64,000 nt of DNA, from positions 372,001 through 436,000 of the forward strand of contig NC_033569.1 of NCBI RefSeq assembly GCF_001680005.1, written 5' to 3'. The notes under the pieces were generated by a model. That model saw nothing but the letters and a program-made list of their open reading frames with translations. It ran no database searches and was not told the origin of the DNA. The stretch comes from Plasmodium coatneyi (taxonomy: Eukaryota > Apicomplexa > Aconoidasida > Haemosporida > Plasmodiidae). Positions 11,550 to 22,417 of the stretch are shown here, one piece after another; position 1 is the stretch's first letter, and every line of letters starts with the position of its first letter. The position numbers and the translations under genes are program-made.

Positions 11550-12518
11550 TCACTTCATTTTAAAAAAGCTCGATAGCTTATAGGGATTTACCCCGTCCTG
11601 CGGAAGGGGAACAGCGGTGAGAAAGTGTTGAGCCCGCTTGCATGGAAAAATCTGCACCGAGCGTTGCTCAGCCGCGCCGAAGGCTACGCAGAAATGCGCC
11701 CACTGGATAACGCAAAGGTTTGTTCACATTCACAACACGTGTTTAATCACACATATATGCACACCTTTACACCTCTACGTGTGCGCGAAAACTTACGCTT
11801 TTTTCTCGCCTCTTGCGCGGACGGCCACTCGAGTCAGTCGAACTGGAATCAGACAGGGAACGCCTTTTTTTCTTTTTCCTTTTCTTTTTTTCATGGCTCG
11901 AAGAGGAGTCGCTTGAATGCCCGTCTTCGCTGCTAGAATGGAACTCCTTTCGCTTATGTCTACTCGAATGTTTGTGATTTTTTTTTTCTTTTTCTCTCTC
12001 TCCCTTTTTCTGCTTCTTCTTTTTCGAGTCATCCTCTGAGGAAGTAGCACTGTCCTCGCTGCTACTTCGACTGTCACTTTTATTCCTCCGCTTATTTTTA
12101 TACTCCTTTTTTAGCTTCTTTATGTACCTCTTTTCCTGCTCCTTTATTCTTTCCGCTCTGTTCTTGTTAAGCTCCTCCACATACTTAGCATTTTCATATT
12201 CCTCCAACATTTTACATCCTTCTTGGTTCTTAATTCTGTCCTTCAAGTCATCCCATGTCGGCCTGCTATCTCGGTTTATTTTATCCTTTATAGTTGGTCT
12301 AACGGGGCAGGGGTTTGAACACATATAAAGCATGGGCATGTCTGCATGCAGATACAGCGGTGTCGTATATGCAAACTGGGGGGTGAACGGATGAAGGCAC
12401 GTTTTTACTTCATTGTACTCGTTTGACTATTTTTTTTTTTTTTTCCTTACCCAGTGTACTTGACCCTCTGTATGGGGGCTATTAACCCCTGGGGACGGAA
12501 CCCTCTTTGTTTTGGCAT
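11550..12518 (-). CDS. FAM133-like Lys/Ser-rich protein
   Basis: Conserved nuclear-type protein of unknown function. Exon 1 (12451-12518) starts MPKQRGFRPQGLIAPIQRVK. A phase-2 junction to 12298 creates the FAM133-like core GPTIKDKINRDSRPTWDDLK followed by MLEEYENAKYVEELNKNRAE. The rest is alternating Lys/Arg and Ser runs (KKKQKKGERE, HSSSEDGHSSDSSSSHEK), an SR/RS-like tail typical of splicing-associated proteins. A strong donor (GTAAGT) after 11797 suggests a last short exon at 11550-11597 (DGVNPYKLSSFFKMK, then TGA). If this intron is not used the frame stops at 11767. The N-terminal core is secure; the 3' end is not. Confidence 0.65.
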
Positions 12519-14605
12519 AAACGTTTCGTAATCCCAAAGAAGGAAAAAAAATGGCCTCTTTGTGCAAATGCATACGTGTTGTACGTTTAACTGTGTTGAT
12601 GTTTTTTTTTTCCTCTTGTTAAAGATGTTAAGCACGAGAATTAACCCGAAATGAAGGAACAGATAATTTCCAATGCGTTTTAAAGCGGCAAAAGGATGTA
12701 TTGAGCGCGTGGTGAAGTTATATCACACACATAGGGGTTGGAGAGTCATCCATAAAGATACACGTGTTTTCGCATGTTCGCCTAAAAATGTTTGGCAACA
12801 TAAAGGTACCTCGAGTTGCACACCAAAGTGACCACACTTCTTACGCAGAGGAGTGGCGATCAGAACATTTTGGCCACTTAATTTTTTTCCGTCCTGTAAA
12901 TTCCTTCCAAGAGAAAGTTACAGAAATATAGACAATGCTTTCCCCTAACAGGCTGGCTGTACATTAAAAACTTCTGCGCTTACTATTCTGTACATGTGAC
13001 CGTTACTTCTACCCTTTGCACGTTCGCAAAAAGGAGTTTTTACTGGCAGCACTTTAAAATTTTCTTGATAAAAAAATTAAAAGAACATACAAAAATGGCG
13101 CGGAGATTTGTGCGGCGAGCTGCTTACAGAGGGGAGGTAAAACATATAGACGAACTTTATGTCCATTTTTTTTTTTTTTTTTCTTTTTTAAGGTCGAATG
13201 GTTGGTAAATATGGAGGAGAAATCCAACCGCATGTTACATATGTGCTAAACATGCATCCACACACTGATGTAAAAAAAAAGGTTGTTCGCTGGACGTTAC
13301 GCGGCCGGGTCGGCGCAAACTGAAGCGCGCACAGAAGTATATGTATACATAAATATATACACATATATTTTATACACATATTTTTACATGTATATATTTA
13401 CTTATTCGTGTTCACGCTTGCCCGTTTATGCTCATACGTGCGTACACTCACCGTGGTAGATGCGCAACTAAACCTTTTCCAACGGCGCTTCACTTATTCG
13501 CGAATGAGCGCGCATGCGTAATCTGCCGTTCGGTTTGCCTTTTCGTCTCGTTCGCACTTTTCCACCCTCCGTCAGAATTTTAAAAACAGGAATTTAAAAA
13601 AAAAAAAAAAAAAAGGCGTTTTTTTCATTCTATTTTTTATTCCTTTTGCGTAAATTAGCAAAAAATCCTAAAGATATAATTCACTAATTAATTGGAGGCA
13701 ACCGCATGCAATTTTTTTTCTCTCTCAATTCCAGCTGTCTGCCGTTTGCGACTGTACAGTTGGCCACACGCAAGAGCACATTGCATATTCACACGTATGT
13801 TGTTCATGTAAACATATTCATATAATATACATATATATGTGTACATATACACATACGTGGACCTCTAAGTTTTGCTGTTTTTCCCCCCTATTCGGATTTA
13901 ACCCCCCAACGCAAACTTGCTTAACCGTTCTTCCCTTATAAGGTTCAATTCGCAAGAAAAAACGCGAGACGCACGAGTGGGCATACCTCCGCCTGCGCAG
14001 TCACAACTTGTGCAGCCAATCCCACACATAAACGCAAATACGCATATCCTTATACGTACATATGTAATCATATGCATATGGCATGTTTGTGTGGTGCCTC
14101 TTATGGGTCTTCCCACTCCCGCTTGTGCGTGCGCTCAAACGTTTACGCGCACGTGGGGTCAAATGTGATCAGAACGCCGCCCACGCAATGACGCTCGGCC
14201 GCCTCCAACGAACACATATGTGAGCCTGTGTACACGTTGGCATGTACACAGTACAATTTTGTTATGTACGTATATACACAAAGCATTATTACATCCCAAT
14301 GTACGTGCAAAGCGTCTCTTCACAAAAAATCTCTTCCGCGCAAAAGCGAAACATTAAGCCATCGCCCAAATCAGCCCTTCAACGCATTCACCGTTTCGCC
14401 ATTTTAACCGCTTCTCCTTTTTTAAAAAGAAAACAATTACATGCTGTTGAATAAAATTGCTCCCACACTTGAATTATTTTTTTTTTTGCCGAAAAATGGC
14501 CTTGGGGAAGAGCTTTCTTTAAACGTACGCTTTAGAGTGCATTTATTTTTCTTTTTATTTAAACTTTTCATTTTGCCCATTACCCTTGCACTTGTTCATA
14601 TTTAC

Positions 14606-14640
<35 letters not shown>

Positions 14641-15062
14641 CTTCCTTTCCTGAGCCACTGTTTTGACGCAAACGTGTGTATATACATTTGTACATATTTG
14701 CACATATGCGTACGTTATACTGGTACACTTTTTATACGCATTGCGTAACACAGTTCTTCATGCCTCACGTGTTCGATTTTGTGGAGACCAAGCAGTCCGC
14801 TTTATTTGTAACCCAGCCTGAGTGTTTTTATCAGGGCGTCGTTCCACTCGTGAATCGCACAATTGTCATCCATTGATCGGCTCCTTTTCCGCAACATACA
14901 AGTGCTTTCATTTGCACAATAAAATTACGCACATAAGGTGTTCATCGCAGCGCAGCGCACACAGAAAAAAGGCGCGTCCTGACCCATCGTCCCATCAAGC
15001 GCCTAACAACACTTCTCTGTTGCGTCTCTGTACACCACACTAACGATCTCCGCACACAAAAA
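12519..15062. other. Long intergenic region
   Basis: About 2.5 kb between divergent genes (FAM133-like on -, ArfGAP on +). Poly-T/poly-A tracts at 13168-13182, 13598-13614 and 14609-14640 and many alternating ACAT/GTAT stretches. No convincing gene, tRNA or repeat array; the small open frames are random. Confidence 0.5.
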
Positions 15063-16064
15063 ATGAACGCGGCCGCCATAGAAGTTATCAACAAATTGAA
15101 GAAAGAAGATGAAAGCAACAACAAGTGCTTCGACTGTGGGGTCCCCAACCCAGACTGGGTGTCAGTTAACCATGGGGTGTTTCTCTGCATTAACTGTTCA
15201 GGTGTGCATAGAAGTTTGGGCGTTCACATAAGTATAGTGAGGAGCATAAAAATGGACATATTCACAGATGAGCAGTTAAAATATTTGGACAAAGGAGGAA
15301 ATAAAAAATTTCAAACATATTTAGAAAATTATGGAATTAACGATTTTATTCCTGAGAGGAAGTATAGAACAAAGGCAGCTGAACATTACAGAAAAATTAT
15401 GAGATCCATTGTCCATAATTCGGATCCTCCTTCTCCATTATCCCTGGATGAAGGAAAGGACGTAATTAATTTTGGCCAAAATGAAAATATAAATGCAAAC
15501 GAAATTAACAAGAATAGCAAAAATAATTTTTATGCAGATGATCAGCCGAATTTTATACCCTCTCTGAACACGTCGGAAATATTGGATAACGTGTCAGCCA
15601 CATTCTCCAACATTATTAATAAAGCGCAAACCATGACAACGAACACAATAAATAATTTAAATAAAAATGAACTCATCGAAAGTACCAAAGATACACTAAT
15701 GAATAGTAGTAGCTGGATTACGGAGAAGACAAAAAAAATTGCCGAAAATGTCAGTGATAATCCTTGGTGGGAAAAGGGGCAGAGCAAAATAAAAGACGTG
15801 ACGCAAAATGCAAGTGGCTGGATTTCAACCATCTCCTCAACCGTGTCCCGAACGAATAGCAATTTCTTTTTTCCGAACAGTGAGTTCGGTACGACGGGGG
15901 GTGCAACTGGCACGGGAAGTGTAAGCACAAATGCTGCTCCGCAGGGGGGCCAGGGCGCCGCGGCTCCTGATCACCTCGCCAACAGTGCCAATAGTGTAAA
16001 CAATGCCAACGGTGACGGTGTTAGTAAACCCAGTGCGGGTGAGAACAATCCCGCGTTCAGCTGA
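15063..16064 (+). CDS. ARFGAP: ADP-ribosylation factor GTPase-activating protein (ArfGAP1-like)
   Basis: Stimulates GTP hydrolysis on Arf in COPI/Golgi transport. Single exon, 333 aa. The ArfGAP zinc finger occupies residues 20-43 (CFDCGVPNPDW to FLCINC, spacing CX2CX16CX2C), followed by SGVHRSLGVHIS with the arginine finger, and SIKMDIFTDEQLKYLDKGGN. The domain ends near residue 115 (YRTKAAEHYRKIM). The rest is Asn/Ser-rich with Trp-containing amphipathic stretches (SSWITEKTKKIAENV, NPWWEKGQSKIKDV), similar to the lipid-packing sensor segments of ArfGAP1. It is the last core gene before the KIR arrays. Confidence 0.92.
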   Translation: MNAAAIEVINKLKKEDESNNKCFDCGVPNPDWVSVNHGVFLCINCSGVHRSLGVHISIVRSIKMDIFTDEQLKYLDKGGNKKFQTYLENYGINDFIPERKYRTKAAEHYRKIMRSIVHNSDPPSPLSLDEGKDVINFGQNENINANEINKNSKNNFYADDQPNFIPSLNTSEILDNVSATFSNIINKAQTMTTNTINNLNKNELIESTKDTLMNSSSWITEKTKKIAENVSDNPWWEKGQSKIKDVTQNASGWISTISSTVSRTNSNFFFPNSEFGTTGGATGTGSVSTNAAPQGGQGAAAPDHLANSANSVNNANGDGVSKPSAGENNPAFS

Positions 16065-17626
16065 TCAGACACCAACAGGAGTTTCAACAAAAACTGAGCG
16101 CAATGTGGATTTATAGTTTCTGCACGGGGGGAAGCCGCAATGCACCATTCTTCGATGCGCAGCTGTTATAATAGCATTAACACCCGAGCTAGTTTCTTAC
16201 GTTGCATAAGTAGAAGTCCTTCCCATTCATGTGCACATAGAGAAGCCAAGTGGAAAAACTGTACCAATGAGAAGGATAGCCGGATGGATGAAAACATGCC
16301 CCATCACCTACCCCATTCATAGATCCCCTTTTTTTTGTTTTTTTTGTACGCATTCGTAAATTCTTTATGCTTCCAATATTGAGCGCAATACAAAGCCAGC
16401 AGAAAGAAACGGACAATTTGTATGGTAGTTCCATATATATTACCACGAAATGGAAGAAGTCACGATCCTTTTTTTTTTTTTTTCTTTATCCCTCACCTTT
16501 TTATGAATTTTTAACATTTTTAAAACCTTCATCATGTGATTATAACAGTGTTATTTATTCCTTCTATGCACAATTGCGTGCATTTTTTTTTTTTTTTTTT
16601 TTACGTACCAACTTAGATTTATTTTTTATACGAACTTGCGGCATTTTAATTAAATGTCTCATTTAGAATTGGTTCTGGGACTCTAGCAATTGCGTGCTTC
16701 ATTTCAGCTAAAAAGTAAAAGAAAAAAAAAATTACAAAGGGGTACCGTAAAAATTGGAGGAAGGAGACCCGAGTTTAGAGCAGCTCCCCCCCTATCTTTG
16801 GCAAAGACATATATATACGCTTGTGTGTGTGTAAGCGATTGCGCTGGTGAAAGTGTGTATATGTATCTGTTTTTTTTTTTTTTTTTCTTTTTTTTTTTCT
16901 CTAAACTTCTTGCCCCTTTGTGGTACTTCCCAGATTGACAACACCTTTGGCGCGACACCTTTCAAGATAAACAAGTATTTTCAATTACTTTCAATTATGC
17001 CCATAAAAACGGGGGAAAACACAATTTGGCATCTACATTGGACAAACATTTATTGCTAGATGGTAGTATTGGCTGAAAGGTGTGTTCCCTTGAAATGGAC
17101 ACATACGCTGGGGAAAACACCAATGGAAGATTACCTGCACCCTGTTATGGAATTATTCATTTCACAGTTGGTGGTGTATCGCCCCCCCCCACACACACAC
17201 ACGCACACACGGATGCTGCCAAAATTTGCGTCACCTCCTTTTTTTTGGTGACAACATGATGAACTTGTTGTGATACATAGGTACATTTCTTAAGATACAA
17301 ACATAAGGTAAAGAAAGAAAAAAAAAGAAAAAGGAGAAGAAAGAAAAAAGGAAAAGAAAGAAAGAAAGAAAAGAAAGAAGGAAAGAAAGAAAAAAATAAA
17401 TAAAAGAAAAAAAAGAAGAAAAAAAAGAAGAAAAAAAGAATGAAAAAAAAAAGAAACTAAATATGAAAAAGTTAAAAAAAGAAAAGAAAAGAAAAGAAAT
17501 AAGCAAAATAGGAATGGAAGGAATACCATTTTACCCTTTACACTGTATAACCTATGCATTAGTTTATGGTCCTTCCGCAGGGAGGACATTCATCCATTTA
17601 ATGTTGCATTCTCCTTCCTTCAGGTG
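16065..17626. other. Core/array boundary, low complexity
   Basis: No gene seen. Poly-T tracts at 16470-16484, 16585-16602 and 16871-16900, an (AC)n run near 17190-17210, and a 200-base A/G-only tract at 17305-17510 made of AAAG/GAAAG units. The transition from core genes to the KIR array happens here. Confidence 0.5.
17306..17510 (+). repeat. Polypurine (GAAA)n-type tract
   Basis: About 200 bases almost entirely A and G on the plus strand, built from irregular AAAG, GAAAG and AAGAAAG units. It marks the edge of the KIR array. Confidence 0.8.
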
Positions 17627-17930
17627 TTACATACGTTGATAACTAATATTCCTTTGCCTATGCTGTTGTTGTGCACTCCTTTGTCTCTGTTGTCTTTGCC
17701 TTGACTGTCTTTTGCTATTGGGTGTTCTTCCTGTTCTTGTGGACGCCGCACTATATGGAGCAGAATATTCAGTTAAGCTGTCTGTTGCGGAGCCCAATAT
17801 GGAATCGTTCTCTGTTAAAGTGCCTTCCGTTAATGTATCAATGTAATTCCCAACTGATCTTCTCTTCCTTATTTTACTGCTCCCTCCTCCTACAAAGTAG
17901 TTACTTATCCATGAAGGTAAAAGATTGTAC

Positions 17931-17961
<31 letters not shown>

Positions 17962-19888
17962 AGTAGAAATATGTGTACATACATGTCACATATATACATG
18001 TGTATACAGAACACATATTTACAGTGGACAATGCACAGTTTATTCTATCTGTGCATGGCTCATAGGAATTACTCTATATGTGTACACGTACGATACTATC
18101 GTGGGTATATATTATGGGCCCATATAAATGGTACTTGTACCTTGTATAAAAAAAATGTGGTTAGTGGTAATGCTGCTACTCCTAGGATGGAAGAGACGAC
18201 GGTGGTGGCAGCTGTACTTATTCCTTCCGCACCACGTAGAAGTCCCTCCGCATACACGGGTGTACATTTTGAACCTAGCAATTCCTTACGGATGAGTTCT
18301 TTATACTCGGTGTTAAATTTGGTACAGTATGCAAACGTTGCGGCCCCATTCTTACATTCCCTATTCACATTGTAATATGCCAGTGCAGCTGTGTGCAGGT
18401 AATTGCTCAATTCATCACTGCAGGTGTAATCGTCACTCCCCGATGTCGTTTTTATGGTACTGCGGTCCTGTACAATATCATACAAATCCTTCTCATAGTT
18501 GAAGTTATCCTTGTTAATGTTGCTAGACACAATGTTACAATTACCTACAATACCGGGCAACTTCTGTAATTTCTGGCTGACAATATCCATGAAATTCCAA
18601 AATAAATGATCATCGTTGAAATGGTTAGAGGACATATATCCTATATAATAATATAAGAAACCACAACGTTCTTCCTTGGTTAAAGTGCTCCCCCCCTCTG
18701 TATTCCCCTTACTTGCGTAACACCACACCTTCTTAAGCCTATTAATATAACGCTCATCACCATGGGTTGTTTGGAGTAAGCTACTTATTTCTGATGGTAA
18801 ACCATCACTACCATCCGTACAAGCGTTCGTGGCATCATTGAATTTTTTGTATGCCTTTGTGGAAGGTAATTCCTTTAATATTTTGTCCTATACAAAAATA
18901 ACAATTATAAGTGGAAATAAGTGTGTTATTATGTATTTTAAACTTCCCTAATTCAGTGCATGCCATAGTGGGTAAAAATATTATATGTGTACACACGCAC
19001 GAATATTAATGCATTCCATGGCGGAACACATAAGGAAATAACCGTGAGTCTGTTGCCCAGATCCATTTTGGCATCACTAAGATCTAAGTCATCTCCAGCA
19101 GAAGGTTCCTTTGGTGTTGCGGGGGTATATTTGCATGTTAATTTTGATTGTTTCTCTTCCTTACAGTACTGTATATACTGATCCTTGAATTTGATGCAAT
19201 ATGAATCAGTAGGTTTGTTCCAACTGTTTGCACATTGTTGACCCACATCAGAGGAAGGAACAGTTGGGCTAGTGGTCCTGAGGATTGTTCGGTAACCTTC
19301 GTCACAAAGTTTATAATACTTTTGTAGTTTATCATTATTTGGGTAGTAGTCGTGCTGTAATTCAAAATTTCCCCTTTCCTCATAGAAATTACTTATGTCA
19401 TTATGAATGTTATCCTTCGTACAACTATTTCCTGGGTGGGACTCTGCCCATGCGTCGTAAATTATTTTCATAGTCTCCGAGATTGGTTTATCTTCCACTA
19501 TGGGCAGTAACAATTTTCCCAGCCAATAATAGAAGAAATTACATATTTCACCACTGTCGCCCAGATTGTCCTTCCTTACTTTAGATACGTAGGAGCATGC
19601 CTTTACAATGTCAACAGTCTTCGGCTTAACATTAGTATATGTACTTAACTTCCCCTGTAAATCCTGGATAAACTTAATAGAGTCTACTGAGCCTCCACCT
19701 TCTTTGATCATGTCATATACCCATTCGGTATATAATACGGGTGTTCTCGATCCCTACAAATTTTATTTGTAACGTATATTTATACTTATTCCTACCTTGT
19801 GTTTAATTATGCATAAGAAATTACATGTACAACATTCAAATGTCAATGCATAATAAGAAACAACGCTTCTTACGTATTCCCATCCCAT
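17627..19888 (-). CDS. kir: KIR protein (PIR superfamily), two-domain; carries a CD99-like stretch
   Basis: Variant antigen predicted to reach the infected red-cell surface. Four exons, all phase 0, total 591 aa: 19874-19888 (MGWEY), 19043-19753 (domain 1), 18141-18887 (domain 2 plus TM), 17627-17929 (tail). Each domain shows the KIR core: ICNFFYYWLGKLL in domain 1, RCGFLYYYIGYM in domain 2, plus LPSTKAYKKF at the domain-2 start. The TM segment is VVSSILGVAALPLTTFFLYK and the tail starts YNLLPSWISNYF and ends ISYQRM. At the end of domain 1 the protein reads KEPSAGDDLDLSDAKMDLGN, close to human CD99 (KKPSAGDDFDLGDAVVDGEN, from memory). Closest relative in the window is the + gene at 57.5-59.8 kb. 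Confidence 0.85.
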
Positions 19889-20825
19889 TATGATTCATAT
19901 GTATATTCTTTCTTATATGGAATCTATATTAAAATGTGCATTCCTTATGTGTTCAAGTTGAACATTTATATGTGAAAGATCCTTGCGCAAAATTATAATT
20001 ATGTACGTTTATTAGGTTCTTATTCCTTCTAACTCTATGCAATATTCAACCTCTGAAGGAACATAAGCACACTTTATACATACACAAAACCCTTGTACAA
20101 AATAGGAATGAAGGATGAAACAAATCAAATTCTTCTTCACGCACATTCCTCCTACTTCATCGACGTTATATTATTGGATTGTAATTATGCTTGTTCATAC
20201 TTGTTTTTTATTCGATCACTACATGATCATTTGCACCCTTGCTTCTAATTATTACATATACACATACATATACAGGAGCGTAACATTTCCTTCTCTTGTG
20301 CAAGAATCCTTCTGCTCGCATACTTTTTTCATTTTTATGCTAAATTTTTATTAAAAAATATTTGTTAAAAACTCTTAGTATGTATAGTAGAGTTCATAAA
20401 CATAATACACATTTTTTTCCTTGTGAATGTGTATATTCCTGATTATATAGAAAATGGAGTGTGCATTTAAGTAATAAGTAGAGATGAATACTACACAAGG
20501 ATTTATATTAATTATATAAAGGAAAAAAAATAAAAAAACACATCCATGCTATAATAATAATACTTCTTTCTACAGCATAAGCTTCCTTATACCATTTCCG
20601 ACCATTGCACTATAAAGTATTCATTTATGTGAGGAATATATTCCCTACTACTTGAGCATTCTTCTCCTCTTGTTAATCTACATCATATTTTATACATTAG
20701 TGTACACGTCTCATTCCTTTTCTTCGGTTTATGTGTATCACAAAGTACACACGGTACATGACGATTAAAGGAGTATCACGAATTTGAAGAATTTAAATGG
20801 AACCGAGAATTCAGGCTTCCAGTCT

Positions 20826-21420
20826 TAGGGTTCAGGGTTTAGGATTTAGGTTTTGCTTTAGCCTTCAGGGTTTAGGGTTCAGGGTTTAGGATTTAGTTTT
20901 TATAGGTTTAGAATTCAGCTCTTTTGGGAATTTTGTCTAAGGTTTTATGCTTTTAGGTTTAAAGTTCAGGGTTTAGGGTTTAGGGTTCAGGATTTTGGGT
21001 TCAGGTCTTAGGTTTTAAAGTATAACGTCCAGAATTTTAAGTTCAGGTATTATCGTTTAGGGTTTAGGATTTAGGGTTTACGATTTAGGGTTTAGGGTCC
21101 AGTGTTTAGGTTCATGGATTAAGATTTATTATTTAGGTTCTGGCTTTAGGGTTTAGGATTATGTTTCTGGTTTTTGGGTTCAGGGTTTAGTGTTTAGTGT
21201 TTAGGCTTCAGGGTTTAGGGCTCAGAATTTAGGATTTAGTGTTTAGGGTCCAGTGTTTAGGGTTCATGGATTAAGCTTTATTATTTAGGTTCTCTATTTA
21301 GGTTTGAGGATTATGTTTCTGGTTCTTGAGTTCAGGTTTGAGGGTTCTATGTTTTAGGGTTTAGGATTTAGGGTTTAGGGGTTAGGCTTTATGGGTTGAA
21401 GGTTCAATATTCATGGGAGA
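20826..21420 (+). repeat. Interstitial telomere-type repeat, G-rich arm
   Basis: Degenerate tandem copies of GGGTTTA/GGGTTCA, the Plasmodium telomere unit, with frequent single-base changes. The G-rich strand is the plus strand. Confidence 0.9.
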
Positions 21421-21489
21421 ATTTCACAACGAAATGTTTCTGATGGTGTATATTAGACCAGGCAATAGCTATTAGATTCTAGACTTAGG

Positions 21490-21625
21490 ATCCTGAACCC
21501 TAAACCCTAAACAAAAAACCCTGTAAACCTAAACCCTAAAACTTACAAAACTCAACCCTGGCCCCGAAAACCTGAAACCTAAACCCTAAGCACTAGGCCC
21601 TAAACCCTAAAACCCTGAGCCGTGA
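21490..21625 (-). repeat. Interstitial telomere-type repeat, C-rich arm
   Basis: Short array of CCCTAAA/CCTGAAC-type units on the plus strand, the inverse of the array at 20.8-21.4 kb. About 70 bases of non-repeat sequence separate the two arms. Confidence 0.85.
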
Positions 21626-22417
21626 ACTTTCAAAAATTGTACAAATCAAAAAAGGGACGAGTAAAAGAGCTAAGAAGATGTGTGTAAGGTATTTAAAAAA
21701 AAGGATTGAAGGAAGAAAAGTAAGGACGGGATATTAGTATATGAGTTGTAATGCAAATTATGAGAGGATGATAGCTCACCTAGGGACGAAGTGCACATCT
21801 GATTTGAATGAAATATTTGTGGTATATTTAACGAAAAGGAAGAAATAATAAGGGGAGGAGTATGAATAATGCCTAATTGAAATTTTTTTTTCTTTAAGCC
21901 AACATTTGTGCTAATGAAGGACGGAGTAATAAATGGAAGCGAAGAGAAGAAAGATGCATAGTGTAGTAATGCATTCTTGTGCAAATAATAATAATCATAC
22001 AAGGTTTCAAATAGAATGTACTGTACTGTACTGTGTGTGTGTGGAATATAGTGCATGCATAAACATATTTTGATTAATTTAATTTTTTTTTTGTTTTTTT
22101 TTGACTTCTTTTTTTTTCTTTCACTTTGGTAATTTTATAATATTTGTATATAGTTTTTTGACTTATCAATATAAGTGTATGATAATACCATCCATAGATA
22201 TGTAATTTGTTAACTGGATTTGAGGAGGTGAGGATTTCGAATTATTAAAGGATAATAGGTGTTTGGTATATATACCCCCTTTTAGAGATGATAAGCCCCC
22301 TTCCCTTCAGATTGTATAAGTGAAGAATCTCACACATATATATTCCCTTTATGAATAAAAAAAGGAAGGAAGCATGTTAAGTGGAAATCTATTATGTAGA
22401 ATGAATGTGTACGGAAA

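Larger units (their letters stand above)
19889..22417. other. Divergent KIR intergenic region with telomere-type repeats
   Basis: 2.5 kb upstream of two KIR genes pointing away from each other. AT-rich flanks with no acceptable gene surround the telomere-type repeats listed separately (20.8-21.6 kb). Both promoters must lie here. Confidence 0.5.

Noticed and set aside
11767..11796. Read-through end of the FAM133-like gene (SFRAHVEV)
   Set aside because: A strong GTAAGT donor precedes it, so it is more likely intron; kept only as an alternative.
17290..17589. Phe/Ser-rich minus-strand open frame
   Set aside because: It is the translation of the polypurine tract's complement.
20826..21625. 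A true chromosome end
   Set aside because: Unique genes lie on both sides, the units are degenerate and both strand orientations are present, so the array is interstitial.
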